DNA from: Fomitopsis serialis
Taxonomy: Eukaryota; Basidiomycota; Agaricomycetes; Polyporales; Fomitopsidaceae
Length of the DNA: 64,000 nt
NCBI RefSeq assembly: GCF_022376445.1
Contig: NW_025954962.1
Coordinates: forward strand, 310,001-374,000
Reading direction: 5' to 3'
Shown: in pieces, positions 23,543 to 35,370 of the stretch
Position numbering within the stretch: the first letter of the stretch is position 1
Layout: the number at the start of each line of letters is the position of its first letter
Notes under the pieces: model-generated
What the model saw: the letters and a program-made list of their open reading frames with translations, nothing else
The model's database searches: none
Told to the model about the DNA's origin: nothing
Translations under genes and position numbers: made by a program

Positions 23543-24256
23543 ATGCTCCCTCCTCTCCGGCAAATAGCTCGTCCTGCGGCATTTGCGCTTCGCGCGACCC
23601 GTCGGCCAACAGCATATGGAGGCGCTAGACTCGCCCCGTTCGCTCGGACGATTGTCAGTGAGTATCATGACAGTTGACCTCACGGATGCAGAACATGACG
23701 GAGGAGACGTTTGCCAGCGAAAAGGTATACACAGGACCATGAGGCGGTGGTGTTTGACGACAGCACGATGAAGGGCACGGTGCACCTCACCAACTATGCC
23801 CAGTCGAGCTTGGGAGACGTCGTCTTCGTCGAGTTGCCCACGGAAGGGACAGAGGTCGCCCAGGGTGGTACGTATCATACACACTTGTAACTCTATTGCT
23901 TAACAAACGAGCTTCATCAGACCAGATTGGTGCAGTGGAGAGCGTGAAGGCTGCTTCGGACATCGTTGAGTGTTTTCACCGTGTTGCGCGCGTCTTTCAC
24001 TCATGCAATATCGCCTTGCTATCCCAGTACGCTCCCGTATCAGGAGTGGTGGAGGAGGTCAACTCGAAGCTGGCTGATCAACCGGCCTGTTGAACAAGTC
24101 ACCTGAGGACCAGGGTTGGCTATGCCGGATCAAAGTCAAGGATGCTGCTGAGGTCTGCATTCTCTCTGACCTCAGCATACATATGTTCACACAAAGCTAT
24201 GACAGGTCGAAAAGCTGATGGATGAGGAGGCGTACAAGGCACACTGCGAGTCATGA
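23543..24256 (+). CDS. GCV3: glycine cleavage system H protein, mitochondrial
   Basis: The H protein carries the aminomethyl group on a lipoyl arm between the P, T and L proteins of the glycine cleavage complex in the mitochondrial matrix. It starts MLPPLRQIARPAAFALRATR at 23543, a clear import presequence. The mature part has KRYTQDHEAVVFDD, GTVHLTNYAQSSLGDVVFVE and DQIGAVESVKAASDI, where the Lys of ESVKAASD is the lipoylation site. After another intron come YAPVSGVVEEVNSKLADQP, LLNKSPEDQGWLCRIKVKD and EEAYKAHCES, with the TGA at 24254-24256. One base appears to be missing near 24084, since DQP and LLNKSPED are in different frames; this is most simply an assembly indel. The usual Trp after DHE is Ala here. 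Confidence 0.9.
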
Positions 24257-24449
24257 GCACACAACTTGCTATCATGACATCGTACACTCGGCATCAACTG
24301 CCGTAGACTTTGCTGCCGAGGCGCTGGCTTGCTGTTCTCAATGCAGCGTAGAGCATTATGTATATCACACAATAATATGGGATGCTGAGTCTAGCGTGCA
24401 AAGGATATGATTGAGGTGCGGAGCGGAAGTGGTGGACGTTCAGTGTGTA

Positions 24450-24901
24450 TCAGGGATAGTCAGTCTTCTCTCCCCGTGCTTCCATCCGGTTCTTCGCCTC
24501 GTTGTACGCCCATGTTTGCAAGCTATGTTCTCAATGAGCGAACCAAGATGGCACACCGTTGACGATTGTACACACCTCGTGTCAGGTTTGTAGTAAAGCA
24601 GAACGCCCGCCACCAGCATCGACCCTACATCCCCACATACCAATGTTTCCCATGCCTCTTTCTTACGCTTTTCGCCCGGCGGTGGTGGCTACCGTGCAAA
24701 AGCACGAAATGGAAATGGTACCAAAGTGTACGGTCAGCTTGTACGAGACCGACATCCTACAGGCCTGCGTACCTTCTCACTGAACAGGTAGCCAGACGGC
24801 TCATTGTACTTCGGCCCACTGCCGTGAGATGCATATCGTTTGCATGCCGGAAGGCGCGATGCGTGCGCGTGCGCCGTCCGCGCAAACGCCGTCGACAACA
24901 T
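24450..24901 (-). CDS. NADH:ubiquinone oxidoreductase ESSS subunit (NDUFB11-like)
   Basis: This is a small single-span accessory subunit of respiratory complex I in the inner mitochondrial membrane. The start chosen is MLSTAFARTAHAHASRLPAC at 24901, an import presequence; an upstream in-frame Met at 24961 is possible. Next come YASHGSGPKYNEPSGYLFSE, then after an intron PPPPGEKRKKEAWETL, the membrane span GSMLVAGVLLYYKPDT, and after another intron LQTWAYNEAKNRMEARGEK, ending in TGA at 24450. The short LVCGDVG stretch just before the membrane span is unusual for the family, which normally has aromatic residues there, and may hide two compensating indels. It is convergent with the H-protein gene. 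Confidence 0.8.
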
Positions 24902-25025
24902 GGGGAGTGGTTGAGGTTGGTTGAACACCGCTGCAGTTGCATTGGCCGAGCCGGTTGCCACCGCAAGCCCTGGATTAGGGTCAGCTCAAGCGCTCATATG
25001 TCGGACTCTGAGCGCAATGAACTCG

Positions 25026-26126
25026 TTATGCGACGCTGACCTGAGCATTGATATATAATTACCATGAAACACATTCATAGGGATTTAGTTGCCGCAGTAT
25101 CTAGCGATGTGTATACTTACCCGGACCGTCATCGTGGAGAGATTGACATGATTCGTAGTCGTACTCTTCCGCCGCACTTCCTCCCCACTCCATTGCGAGT
25201 CTTCCTCATCGGAATCAGGGTATTCCGGGGAAGTTGGGTCTATTTCAAACCTGTATAAGAGAATGAGAAATAGTGAAGGAATATCACATGGTCGATACGC
25301 ACCCTACGGTCCTGTATAAGTTACGCGCTGCCTGTTTGCTGCATGCGTGTGTGAGCCTACACCCAAGAGGACCGACTAGACCATACATTTGAACACAGTC
25401 AGCATGACTTCTGCATTTTCCATCGTTTGCCGATAGAAACCAGCTGTCCATTAGACATTGCCTAGGCCAGAACGCCTGGACTCTTGATGCACTTGAACTC
25501 GTAACTGCAGTAACAGGTGAGTTATACTGGAGCTGTGTTTTCGAGATGAGGACCAACCAGTAGACAACATCTTGCTTCTCTTCTACCTCAAACCGGAACA
25601 TTGAATAGCGATTATGGCAGACCCGGCACTCGCAGGCGCGGATGAGCTTGTCACCTCAGTAGATTTCGCACCAGAATGAATCTTGACAAGTCGTGAAATA
25701 ATTCCGCCCGCTTTTCATCCGGTTTCCAGCCAAAAGAGGATCGTGTGTATCTGCATACAAGTCAGAGGACTTGAAACATCCAAGCGATATAACATGCAGC
25801 TCACGCGTCTTTCATATTATTCTCAAGGATGGACCACATTTCATTTCGAGTCTGCAAACTGAGTTCTGACGCTACATGCACTTCGAAAGACAGGTTTCTG
25901 TGTGTCGTTAGGTGAACTGCCAGTGAGGAGTGGAGTGGACAGTCACTCACGCGTGCTGGTCAGTCAATACGGTTCTGTCTAGAGAGGCCTCCAGATCAAT
26001 AGATGAGGCCTACTACCATGATTGTTAAAGAGGCACCTGAAGTAAGATGTATTGAACGCGGCGCACCTGGTTTGCCTTCTGGACCTTGGTCCGGGCACGG
26101 GTCGACTTCCTTCTCGCGGGTGCCAT
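25026..26126 (-). CDS. N-alpha-acetyltransferase D (Naa40/Nat4-like)
   Basis: NatD acetylates the N-termini of histones H4 and H2A. Exon 1 is MAPARRKSTRARTKVQKANQ, starting at 26126, a basic leader typical of the family. Later exons give NLSFEVHVASEL, RSSFGWKPDEKRAELFHDLS and RFILVRNLL, then MFRFEVEEKQDVVY. The acetyl-CoA-binding region can be read as QVHQESRRSGLG followed by CLMDS, GKRWKMQK and MLTVFKCM. The exon NLYRTVG joins to FEIDPTSPEY, then an acidic PDSDEEDSQWSGEE. Frame is broken by single bases at least near 25221 and several times in 25400-25500, so the protein cannot be read straight through. The family call is firm because seven exons match in order. It lies 125 nt upstream of the complex I gene on the same strand. 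Confidence 0.78.
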
Positions 26127-26541
26127 CGTGCCTTTGAAGCTCAGTAATTAGCGTTGTTCGAGCCTACATAGATGCGCAAGGAACCAGTACATACCTTCGC
26201 GTTCAGGGCCACTGGAGGGTCGGAGTTGAGTTCCACTATCCACAGCGGTAATCCGTTGACAGCCCAGCCACCAAGATCCGATCGCTACTGAACGCCTGGC
26301 AGTTCGGGCGCTTGTTGGACTTCGGGAGAGTTACGTAAGATCTACTCATTCAAGGTCATCATCCAGGCTATATACACGGCATCAGCAGTGCTTCAATTTA
26401 CAAGCTCAGTATTCATAGTCAAATTCCTACTCAATATTGCACAAGGGCTGTTTCGCCAAAAGCAACGCAATATTAACTTCGGCGGATATGATGACATAGC
26501 CTAACGCATGATATAGTACTGTATCATATAGGCAATAGTGA
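26127..26541. other. short intergenic spacer
   Basis: This 415-nt spacer separates Naa40 from the end of the Trm44 gene, both on the minus strand. No exon is seen. Confidence 0.45.
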
Positions 26542-28294
26542 TCAATGATCGCCACCTGCTTTTCCCTCGGGTCGTCTCGTCTTGAACAAACCTCTTTCCC
26601 GCGCTGTCTGTACGATCTGTTTTGCGTGATGCCCGAACTCTGCCAGATTGGCAATGTCTTCGGACGTCCTCGACCTCCCTGCATCCCATCGATGAGAGCA
26701 CATTGACCATAAATATGCGACGTACCTATAATTGCCCAGTTTCGCGTGCTCGGTATCCTCAGTGTCTCGCTTTCTATCTTCCAACCCAGATGCAAACTCA
26801 ACGACGCCAACCAGATTCGATAAGATGAGTATGAGCTGGTGTTGCTTCCTTCACCGCCGAGGTTGAGACTCTCCACGAACCCGTCTGGAAGGGGTAGGCA
26901 GGGGTGCTAGAGCGCTCGTAGCGCATGTCGAATGCCCAGGAACAACAAGGGATAGACAGGTATCCTGACGCGGAACAGAGTGTCGCCACTACTGGGACCC
27001 AAGGCGTGAGTTCATCGGCGTGGTTGCCTATGATGAAGATCCCAGGACGGAAGTACGGATGGGAAGAAAGATGTACTGGGTTGTCCATCTCGGTGGGATC
27101 CAAGGCTTCCACCCGAAGCTGCGCTTGAGTAGTCGCAGGGTAGTGCGACCAGGAGGTGCGTGCACGTAGGTCGACACCGATGCCCTGATACCCTTCGGCG
27201 GTCAAAATGTGGGTGAGCAGGCCATTTCCGCATCTGAAGTCGTCGGATGAGTGGGAGACTTTCAGGGATGCGGCGCACGCTACCCTAAGTCGAGAAACCC
27301 GGCAGGTGGACGAGGCCAGCTCTTCCAGGGTTCGGCTGCATCCGGTTCCAACGGGGATTCGGATACAGGGCTTGAATACATCTCTTTCCATAGAAGCATC
27401 AAGAAGGTCGCAATGCCGATGTCCTGCCCTCAAAGTAAGCGTGAAAGCCTCGAGGATTGCCAAACACGCATACCTCGAAGACGTGCTTGAGCGGGTCCGT
27501 GCTTTCTTGCCAAGTATTGACCAAGTGCTTGTGTCGCTCCCGCATAACAAGATACAGATCCTGATACGGCTCCCGGGGAACGATACAGTCATGCAGCACA
27601 CGCTTCTTGTAGTTCGTCATAGCGCCCCATCCATAGCGATGTAATGTCTCTAGGAGTGCCAGACACGTCCGGTATAGCCTGGAATTAATGTCTGTCGGAG
27701 TGCCAGGGATAGAAGCTGTTTCGATGCGCAGAACTGGAGGATCTTGTGCGATATAGCGGAATGCGAGATGTGAGACGGCAGGATGATAGTACGGCAGGGC
27801 TCTCCAGATGCAACGATAGGTGTGAGGACAAGGGTCGTCGCAATGCTGCTGGCCGCGTCCCCTCCACAATCGGACGCATGGAGCGTACAGTGCTGTTCCA
27901 GACCCGCGTCGCGCCCCGGACGTCGAGGGAGCAGTCTCCTATGAGTGTTCCTCAGTATCCGGAAACCTCTAAGCACAGGAATTGCTGGACTAAAGTCAGA
28001 AGTCGTTTCTGATACCGTCTCGGATCGAAGGATCAGAGTCGAGTTGTATTCTGGGTGATGAATGAGCTGTGACACGGCTGTCTCGAACTAGATCGGTCAC
28101 TAAGAACAGCAGATCCATCCAGCGATGGGTTTGTCACTCACCAACTCGGGAGGGAAATCGGCAGGGCACCAAATGAGCGGAATCCATTTGTTATCGTCAT
28201 TGGCAGATGCCAGCGGATCCGGGTCAGGGCGTGCATCGGCTCGTCCCACTTCGCAAGGGAGTGGTGCAAATCGCGGACGTAGCGTCTGCGCCAT
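26542..28294 (-). CDS. TRM44: tRNA (uracil-O(2)-)-methyltransferase Trm44
   Basis: Trm44 2'-O-methylates U44 of tRNA-Ser in the cytosol using S-adenosylmethionine. It starts MAQTLRPRFAPLPCEV at 28294, followed by NKWIPLIWCPADFPPELV and LIHHPEYNSTLILRSE. The central part has ALPYYHPAVSHLAFRYIAQD, RYGWGAMTNYKKRVLHDCIV and DLYLVMRERHKHLVNTWQES. The SAM-binding motif is built across an intron as FLDLG plus CGNGLLTHIL, then YQGIGVDLRARTSWSHYP. Further motifs are GIFIIGNHADELTPWVPVVA and LSIPCCSWAFD, and the C-terminus is RERGLFKTRRPEGKAGGDH at 26542. A one-base break near 27806 disrupts the join before ALPYYHPAV; everything else fits with short introns. Confidence 0.87.
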
Positions 28295-28769
28295 TCCACC
28301 TGGGCAGCGGTATTAGCACTAGTACTCGTAGGCAAACCTTTACAAGGTCATGGCTCGGCGTGCTGTGCACGTGGACAGATTACGGGCCTATAATCATCAG
28401 GAGTGGGAAGTGCGGCCATCAGATGAAGAACGTTACTCACGATGATGGTCGTAGAAGAGCAATAGTGACAGTATTTGTTTGGCCGTATAGGTCCTTCCGT
28501 AGTAGGCGCTCGGGCACCATTCATCGGCGTCACCAGTTGATCACAGCTATTGACTTAGGAGCGAATCAAGCGTGACCGTATACAAATTCATTTCAGAGCA
28601 ACCTGAGACACCAATAGCAGCGTCGTACTAGAAAGAGCAGTTACAGGATCAAAAGTAACAATTCATCGATCACTTGATAGCAGACAGGACGGAAGGTGGT
28701 GATACAATGTCGCAATGTCTTTCAGTCTGCGGGGTATCGTACAACATGCTCATCGCAAACCGCGGCAGT
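28295..28769. other. intergenic spacer
   Basis: This 475-nt stretch separates the Trm44 start from the end of the Pil1-type gene. I see nothing coding in it. Confidence 0.45.
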
Positions 28770-30539
28770 TCACTCAACAATCTCTTGGTACGGTGGGAGA
28801 TCTTCATCACCATCTTGTTCATCTGGCTGGCGCTGCGTCGATCCGCCACCACCCGAAGCGAGGACTCGTTCCCTCTCCTCGCGTTCAAGACGTTTCTTCT
28901 CGTCATCAGCAGACTCCCACTTCTGCGGCTTCTCATCCGCCGGAGGAGGCAAAGTCGATCCGCCACTCGGAACCGCATCAGTGCCGTACGGGCCCTTCGT
29001 ATCCTGGCCATAAAGCGGGCTCTTCGCCGTGGCAGAAGGCGGCGATGGCTGCTTCAGGTCGCGAATGTTACCACTTGCAGGGCCGGGGTCGGACGACTTC
29101 GGAACACCCGTCTCAGCGACAGTTGGCGAGGATGAGGGGACCTTCAGCGAAGGGTCAGCCGGGTTGGGCGCAACGACAGCAGACGTTGCCCCTGTAGCGG
29201 ACAGAGAAGGGATCGGAGCTGGTGCCTGGTTCAGCGACGCCGGGTTCAGCGGCGGGGACTGAGTACCTAGAGGGGGTGATGAAGCCTTCGTCGTGGGCGA
29301 TATCCGCGTATTCACACCCGGAGGAGACGCACGCGGTGGATTGGTGGGAGGCAATGCCGCGTAAGAGACAGGCGAATTCGCAGCATTCGAAGGCGTAGCT
29401 GGGGGTGCATGGCCTACTGCTGTTGGCGGTGGCGTCACAGGAATGGATGGTGCAGATGAGGTGCCGGTCGTGTTGATCTTGGCAAGCTCGTGCGCATGGG
29501 TTTGACCAAAGCTACGGGTATCCGACCTGCTAAGATCGGCGGGGGATGTAGAGAGAGGCAGTGTTATATCGCCTGGCTTGTAGTTGTCAAGAGCATATTG
29601 CAGGGTAGCCCTCACGGAGGTTGTCGCTTCGGCACCGTGATATTGTTTGTCCGCTGGAGGTACTGAAGGCAATGCCTGCAGAACTGCAGTCGCTGCCTGT
29701 GACAGCAGCATCAACTTTTCTGCGTACTGATCACGGCTGTCAGATTACGAAGTAAGTGTGGGCAGTGGCGAGCCACAAACCTCGCGTGTAGCTTCCCACT
29801 TCGCCCGCTCGCTGTCCCTAATTGCCTTCCTCTTCAACAGTTCATACTCTAGCTCGAGTGGCTGGTCCTCAGCCTCAGCCACCGCGAGTTGCTGCTTGAG
29901 TTCCGCGATCTTCTGCTCGTAACCACGAGACTGGTCGTGCTCGAGCCTCGCGATTTGGTTCTGCAACCCGGCGCGGATGGTCCGGCGACCATTGAGCGTG
30001 TTCTCCGAATCACGCAGGACCTTGAACGTTGCACGAGATGCGTTGATCTTTCCTGCGAGTGTACGTGCTAGCGCACCCTCGATGAAGTTGATCCATCCCA
30101 GCCGATCGGTGACTGAGGGGTCTGTTAGCTACTGCCCGGGCACGACAACGCAGACACGTACCATCTTTGATGTCAGGCTCCTCAGATTGACCCCACATGT
30201 ACAGCTCTTTGCTGTGGGCTTGCGTATCCCCTGCGATGCCATCGTAATCGAGAGCGATCCCTTTCTGTGTCGTGATGATTCTCTGAATAGGCGTCACGGA
30301 GCTCCTGTACGAGCATTGGGATCACTTCAATGAGATCAGCGACAGGAGAGACTTGAATCCACGTACGAGTACTGCTGCTGGAAACTGCGCAACTGGTGGT
30401 GGATGGATTCGAATGCATGCGACTTGAGGATTCCGCCACCCTGGCCACTTGCCGCATCGGCGGGGCCTGTCAGCCCGGCCTGAGCACTGCTAAATGCGCT
30501 TTGGGCCTTGCCTTTGAGGGAAGAGAGGAATTCAGACAT
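28770..30539 (-). CDS. eisosome component Pil1/Lsp1-like BAR protein
   Basis: This is a BAR-domain protein that assembles eisosomes, the lattice under furrows of the plasma membrane. It starts MSEFLSSLKGKAQSAFSSAQ at 30539. The conserved core follows as KSHAFESIHHQLRSFQQQYS, TPIQRIITTQKGIALDYDGI, KELYMWGQSEEPDIKD, DRLGWINFIEGALASTLAGK and INASRATFKVLRDSENTLNG. A coiled-coil stretch is LELEYELLKRKAIRDSERAK. Past TTSVRATLQYALDNYKPGDI the protein has a tail of about 220 residues rich in Pro, Ser, Thr and Ala and ending in a charged segment (DLPPYQEIVE). That tail is longer than in the yeast proteins and looks disordered. Introns are about 50 nt. Confidence 0.86.
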
Positions 30540-30826
30540 GGTGGTAGAGTGCAGAGGGGTGCTGAGCGCGACATCGCGATATGTATAGCGCGCAATCAAG
30601 CTGTGACACTGGCAGCGACGACGTCATAACACTGGCGGCAGTGCCTTCAGCCTGCGCGGCTACTGGGCCGCAGTCGCCCCGCAAGCATATGAGGGGATGG
30701 AAGCACGCTGTTTTGTAGACCGCAGTATTATTGCGAAACTAATGGAGCCGCACCAGGTAAATAGAGTGTCATATATGATCACGGCGCAGACACAGCACGC
30801 CCACAACACATGGTCCGCACAAGATA

Positions 30827-31953
30827 CTACACAACAATAGGCTTCTTCGACTGCTTCCCCTTCTTCTCCGAATCCTTGTGCGACAGAAACTCTACCTCTG
30901 TCGCGAGTGGACCAGACAGCTTCTGCGACTCTGGGAATCCCAGCACGGCGATCTTGAAGTGCTTTCCAATCGCCTCGACCCGCTTCCGCAACTCATCGTC
31001 GTCCGGCCCAGGTGCACTTCGCGTCCAAATGGATATTCGGTAGAACTGGGGACGAGTGGACACGATCACGCCCGTAATCAGGGACTGCGGCACCGACTCC
31101 TCGGACTCGGCCTCAGTCAGAGCAGGGTCAAAAGTCTCTCCAATAGCAGCCAACATCTGCATGACACCACAAACAGGTCAGCGAGGTATACACGAGGAGT
31201 AATACGAAGGTGCGCACGGTGTTGAGCCACATATCGTCGATCTTATGCCTGTTCTTGTCCTTGGGGAGCTGGATGCTCCACTTGCCTCCGTTTTTGTTGG
31301 CATCGTCCTCCCATGCAGGGATGATGCCGTCCTGCATCACACGAAGTCATCAAACCGGGCAAAGGTGAAAATGCAAGTTCAATACACACCTTGAAGAGAT
31401 AGTAGTTTGCCTTCGGCGGCAGCTCGGACGGCTTAATGATGTTGTTATACAGGCTGGTTCTACATCAGGATGTGCAGATCATGAAGCAATAGAGACACGC
31501 ACCCCCAGAACTCCTCCACACTCTCAAAGCCAATCACCCGCTTGATATCTTCCATCCATCCCGCTGCTGCAACACTTGGAGTTCCCGGCATTGGAGTCTG
31601 CGGGAATGACGACATCGGTGTCTGGGGCAGGTTGCGGCCCTTCGTCGCCGGCGAGTCAAACCACAGGGCCCATGGGGCGTACAGAGGGTGCTGTAAACCG
31701 TGTTAACGCGTCATACAATGCGCATGCGGAGTCCCGACAACACGACATCACGGATCGCCTATCTGGGGACACTTACCTTCACATTGAAGTTGGTTGGGTC
31801 GTTGAACACGGTGCGGATGCTCTCCGCATGGGCCTGCATGTCCACCTCCACCTCCTGGATCTCGCCCGGCTCGATCTCTCCGTTCGTTCCATTCGGCTTG
31901 TTCTCCGCGATGGAGTCGGCGACAGCAGCCTGGGAAGCCTCAAGGGAAGACAT
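30827..31953 (-). CDS. eukaryotic translation initiation factor 4E
   Basis: eIF4E binds the mRNA 7-methylguanosine cap and recruits eIF4G. It starts MSSLEASQAAVADSIAENKP at 31953 with an acidic N-terminal region. After the first intron comes HPLYAPWALWFDSPATKGRN, the conserved opening of the fold with the first Trp residues. Next are MEDIKRVIGFESVEEFWG, LYNNIIKPSELPPKANYYLF, GIIPAWEDDANKNGGKWSIQ and DDMWL, all expected cap-pocket segments. The C-terminal exon gives IGETFDPALTE and GVIVSTRPQFYRISIWTRSA, ending KGKQSKKPIVV at 30827. No frame break is seen. The insertion of Pro/Thr repeats after RNLPQTPMSS is unusual. Confidence 0.92.
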
Positions 31954-34049
31954 GCTCGTGCAAAAATCGCCGTTCGCGCACGGGTCTCAAATGCAGCGAG
32001 AAGACGGCGGTGGATCTTGGCGCGGCGGGTCTGCGACCGACAGGCGTCCGGGGATGATGAGACGAGAGATTCGCGAGCGTAGTAAGGGTATACCCAACGA
32101 GCGTAATGCCGACTAGCAGTGCTTGTAAGAGATGAAGAGAAACTGAGGGCGGGTCGCGAGAGAAAGGTGTGGTCGTCGTTTGTAATGAGCAGTAATAATC
32201 CTGCGATTCGATAGTCTGACCGAGTCGTTCCTGATTCGGCATCTTTTCTCATGATCGAGCCGCTACGGATCACACGTGACGCTAACATTTGTCACAGTTC
32301 GAGTCGTCGACAACCGTGACCGCGAGGAAATGAACTTGATTTTGACTGCGAATTCCGTTCATATTACTACGCAATTGCCGCTGTGGATGTCTCCGTTGTC
32401 AAAGCTCGTCTCTAGTGTACTGTCAATGGCGGAAGGTTGGAAAACATACATGCGCGCGCTGAGCAATCTTCCACGTACATAGGCGGGGCACTGCAGAACA
32501 CAACCATCGATGGTTGTCACTGGCGGTGGTCAAAAATGCAATGCATCCGTGCACGTACGCGTCAAGTAGCCAGGAGACCGCAATCATCCCGTCTGTCAAC
32601 GTCTGCCCACGGTGAGTACACAAAGTTACCTTGGCATCTCCGCGACGCAGTATCTTCACTAACATTTCCTACGAGACTGAAATGCCTCAACGATCTCGAG
32701 CTCAATCGGCCTGACTGACAGACTTTAAACGCAATTCCGTTTAGGTGTGCCGTCTCTCGGTCCTGGTCAAGACTGGCATGGACAGATACGTGCTGCAACG
32801 CTGACTGACCACCGTGCTGTCGGTAACCGAGCGGAATGTCGGTAGAGACCTGTACCATGACATCGCCTGGGAACACGGATACTGCTCGGCCTCTGCTCCG
32901 TGTGGCTGCCACTGCACGAATGGCCCATCCCACCAGTCCGAGATCCTGTCTGCGCACTTTTCGGCCTCGAACTCTCCGTGCCGCATTGACCTCGGCGCAC
33001 CTCAGCAGTGCGACGTTTTCGGACGACCCCTCCCTACGCGGTTCACGTTCTACGTATCGGTGCTAGCACCACACGTAACCTGCCTCGCGACTGCGCGTCG
33101 TACGTGCGCCCTACACGCGCACAGCGCACCTAGGCCCACGCACCGGCGGCAGTAAATTCGCGTCCCGCACAAGGTCCTCCTCCGCATCCGCCAGCGCCGC
33201 TCCGCGAGCTTATTCCTGCACGATCGAACATCACACGGACCTGACTAGTACCGCCGCTCGCGCAACTGTATTGAGGCAGCGACCGAGAACCCGCACCATT
33301 CATCTCCGCGGCTTCCCCTCCGCAATCTGAACGGTTGTGGAGCTCGGTGCTTGTGGTATTGGTGCAGATGATTTGCTACCGCCTCAGGCTGTGGCTTGTA
33401 GCGAAGTGTAAGTATAGATGCGCTCGCGCTCGGGACGTGCCGAGCGCGTCCCAGCACATTGTCAGTATAGGTCGGTCGAAGCATACTAATCGCTTGGGCA
33501 GGATGACGGCAACACTTCACGTATTAAGCACCTACCCGTGTCCCTGAAAATCCACCCTGGTAAGTACCCTTTTTCCCAATTCCGGACTTACCGACTCGGA
33601 CGGGCCCTGCCGTAGTACAGTTCACACCTCTTGTGCGTCAATCCGACTCCGACTCAATCCACTCAGGCGACACTGCGACAGCACTTTGAAATGCGCAGCG
33701 ATCATTACCTCTTAGCGAGTCCACTCCTCCTTGACAGTCCTGTCATATCCTGTTAACTGCTGACCAGATCATAATGTAATATAATACACTAGACACAGGC
33801 ACGAAAAGCGTTCACGCGGCCCAAGGTCAAGAATACAATGCTGTACAATACAATTACAGACGGAGCCATGTCTGCGCCGCCGCGATTCCCCGCCAAAATC
33901 ATATACCACTGGAGACGTAAGGAGGAAACATGAAAACCGACGCAAACCCTGACGATATGAACGACCCTGCACATATCTTTCTGAACTCCTCCGCTGAGGG
34001 ATCCGCGCTGCGGACGCGTTCAGAAGAACCACCTTTTGTCGACTAGCCG
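31954..34049. other. 2.1-kb gene-poor stretch
   Basis: Several open frames exist on both strands (for example 32562-32957 - and 32836-33066 +), but none has a family motif or a consistent set of introns. The segment 33769-34049 is probably the 3' UTR of the following minus-strand gene. Confidence 0.35.
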
Positions 34050-35370
34050 CTAGTCCAGAGAATGCCGGCGCAGCCCGATAGGCGTGTGGTGCATTTGCGT
34101 ATGTGGGTACGCTGGTGGCACAGTCGCAGGGGTGAACAGTTGGCTACGGAGACCATGCATCTGCGTATCGCTCAGTCTGTGTTCGGAAGCCATGCAGGGG
34201 AAGCAAGCTCACGGCGCGTTCCAGCTCGAGACGCTTCATGCGCAACTCGGCCATATCGCGATGCAAACCGGCCACCATACTCTGGGGACCATGGTATGAG
34301 CATCAGTCAGCGTTCTGCGCTATAGATACGCCACTAACCTTTGCGGTTTTAGTGTTCAATCCGCGGAAGCACTCGAGCTTCTCGAATGGAACCGGGAACA
34401 GCGCGTAGTTGAGCAGCTGGGTGTGAAGACGGTCGATATGCGCTTCGAGGCTAGCGGTATAAATGGTACGTCGGTGGGGAGCCCCCATCGTAGAACTGTC
34501 GCCGATCGTCAGCGGTTAAGGTTGGGACGGGATATGCTCGGGGCGACATACATCTCCTGCGGCGTGAAGACCGACTTTTCGAGGGCGTGGTTCCACATCT
34601 TGCGCCGCTTCGCACCTTCCTTGCGCGTGTATAAACGCGCGTAGGGGTGAGCCGGATCGAACGGCACGCCTTGGTCAAGTGGCGAATCAGGAGCTGTCGA
34701 AGTGGCCTTGCTACGCGTCCTGGACGGACCCGCTCGGTGGCGAGTCGGGGGATGCCTTCCTCGGAGTACTGCATCGTCGTTTCAACATCGGACGACGCAG
34801 CAGATCCGGAGGGCTCGGACGTGAGGGAAGGCATGGGCAGCAGCGTCGGGATGACGGGGATCGTGTGGACATGCGGCTGGACAGGCGACCGTAGCCAGGA
34901 TCAGGGTGGAACTCGCTGTCCGTGGGAGAAGAGTAGTTGGAAGAAGCACCGGTCGAAGATGACGGATACTGCTGTGCAGCCAGTTTCAGATCGAGCGGCG
35001 CAGGCACGCAGTAGTCCTGCTCGAGCGGAGAGTCGGGAGGGGTCGAGGCGCTCTCGGAGGCGCTCCTGCCGGGATACTGCAACTCGAGCGGGAATGGGTG
35101 CACAGCCTCTGGCGAGGGCGGGCGGGACGTGGTGGGGGACATGGCGGGCGAGAAGAGCGGCGGCGGGTGCAGAGGGGTGCGGGGATGCGGGGCAGCTCGC
35201 GACGATCCTGTTCCCAGATGCGCAGGACGGTACTTTAAGGGCGCGAGAGAAGGGGGCACGCGCATTGCCAGGGATGGAAGACGGGGGTGCGCGAGCCAGT
35301 CCGCCGGGTCTGGATCAGCACCGAAATCGCCGTTGGAAGGGAGTGATGGGACGACGAGTGTGCGGGCCAT
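34050..35370 (-). CDS. unrecognised protein with a domain shared with its divergent neighbour (copy A)
   Basis: The function is unknown. The start is tentatively MARTLVVPSLPSNGDFGADP at 35370. The first 200 residues are low-complexity, rich in Pro, Ser and Tyr. The folded part begins DQGVPFDPAHPYARLYTRKE, then AKRRKMWNHALEKSVFTPQE. After an intron it continues MGAPHRRTIYTASLEAHIDR and LHTQLLNYALFPVPFEKLEC, then FRGLNTKTAK. A phase-0 intron follows, then SMVAGLHRDMAELRMKRLEL and ERA, another phase-0 intron, and a tail QLFTPATVPPAYPHTQ ending with TAG at 34050. Two single-base breaks are needed (near 34890 and 34685). The same 60-residue block with the same two intron positions is found in the gene that diverges from it at 36618. 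Confidence 0.65.
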
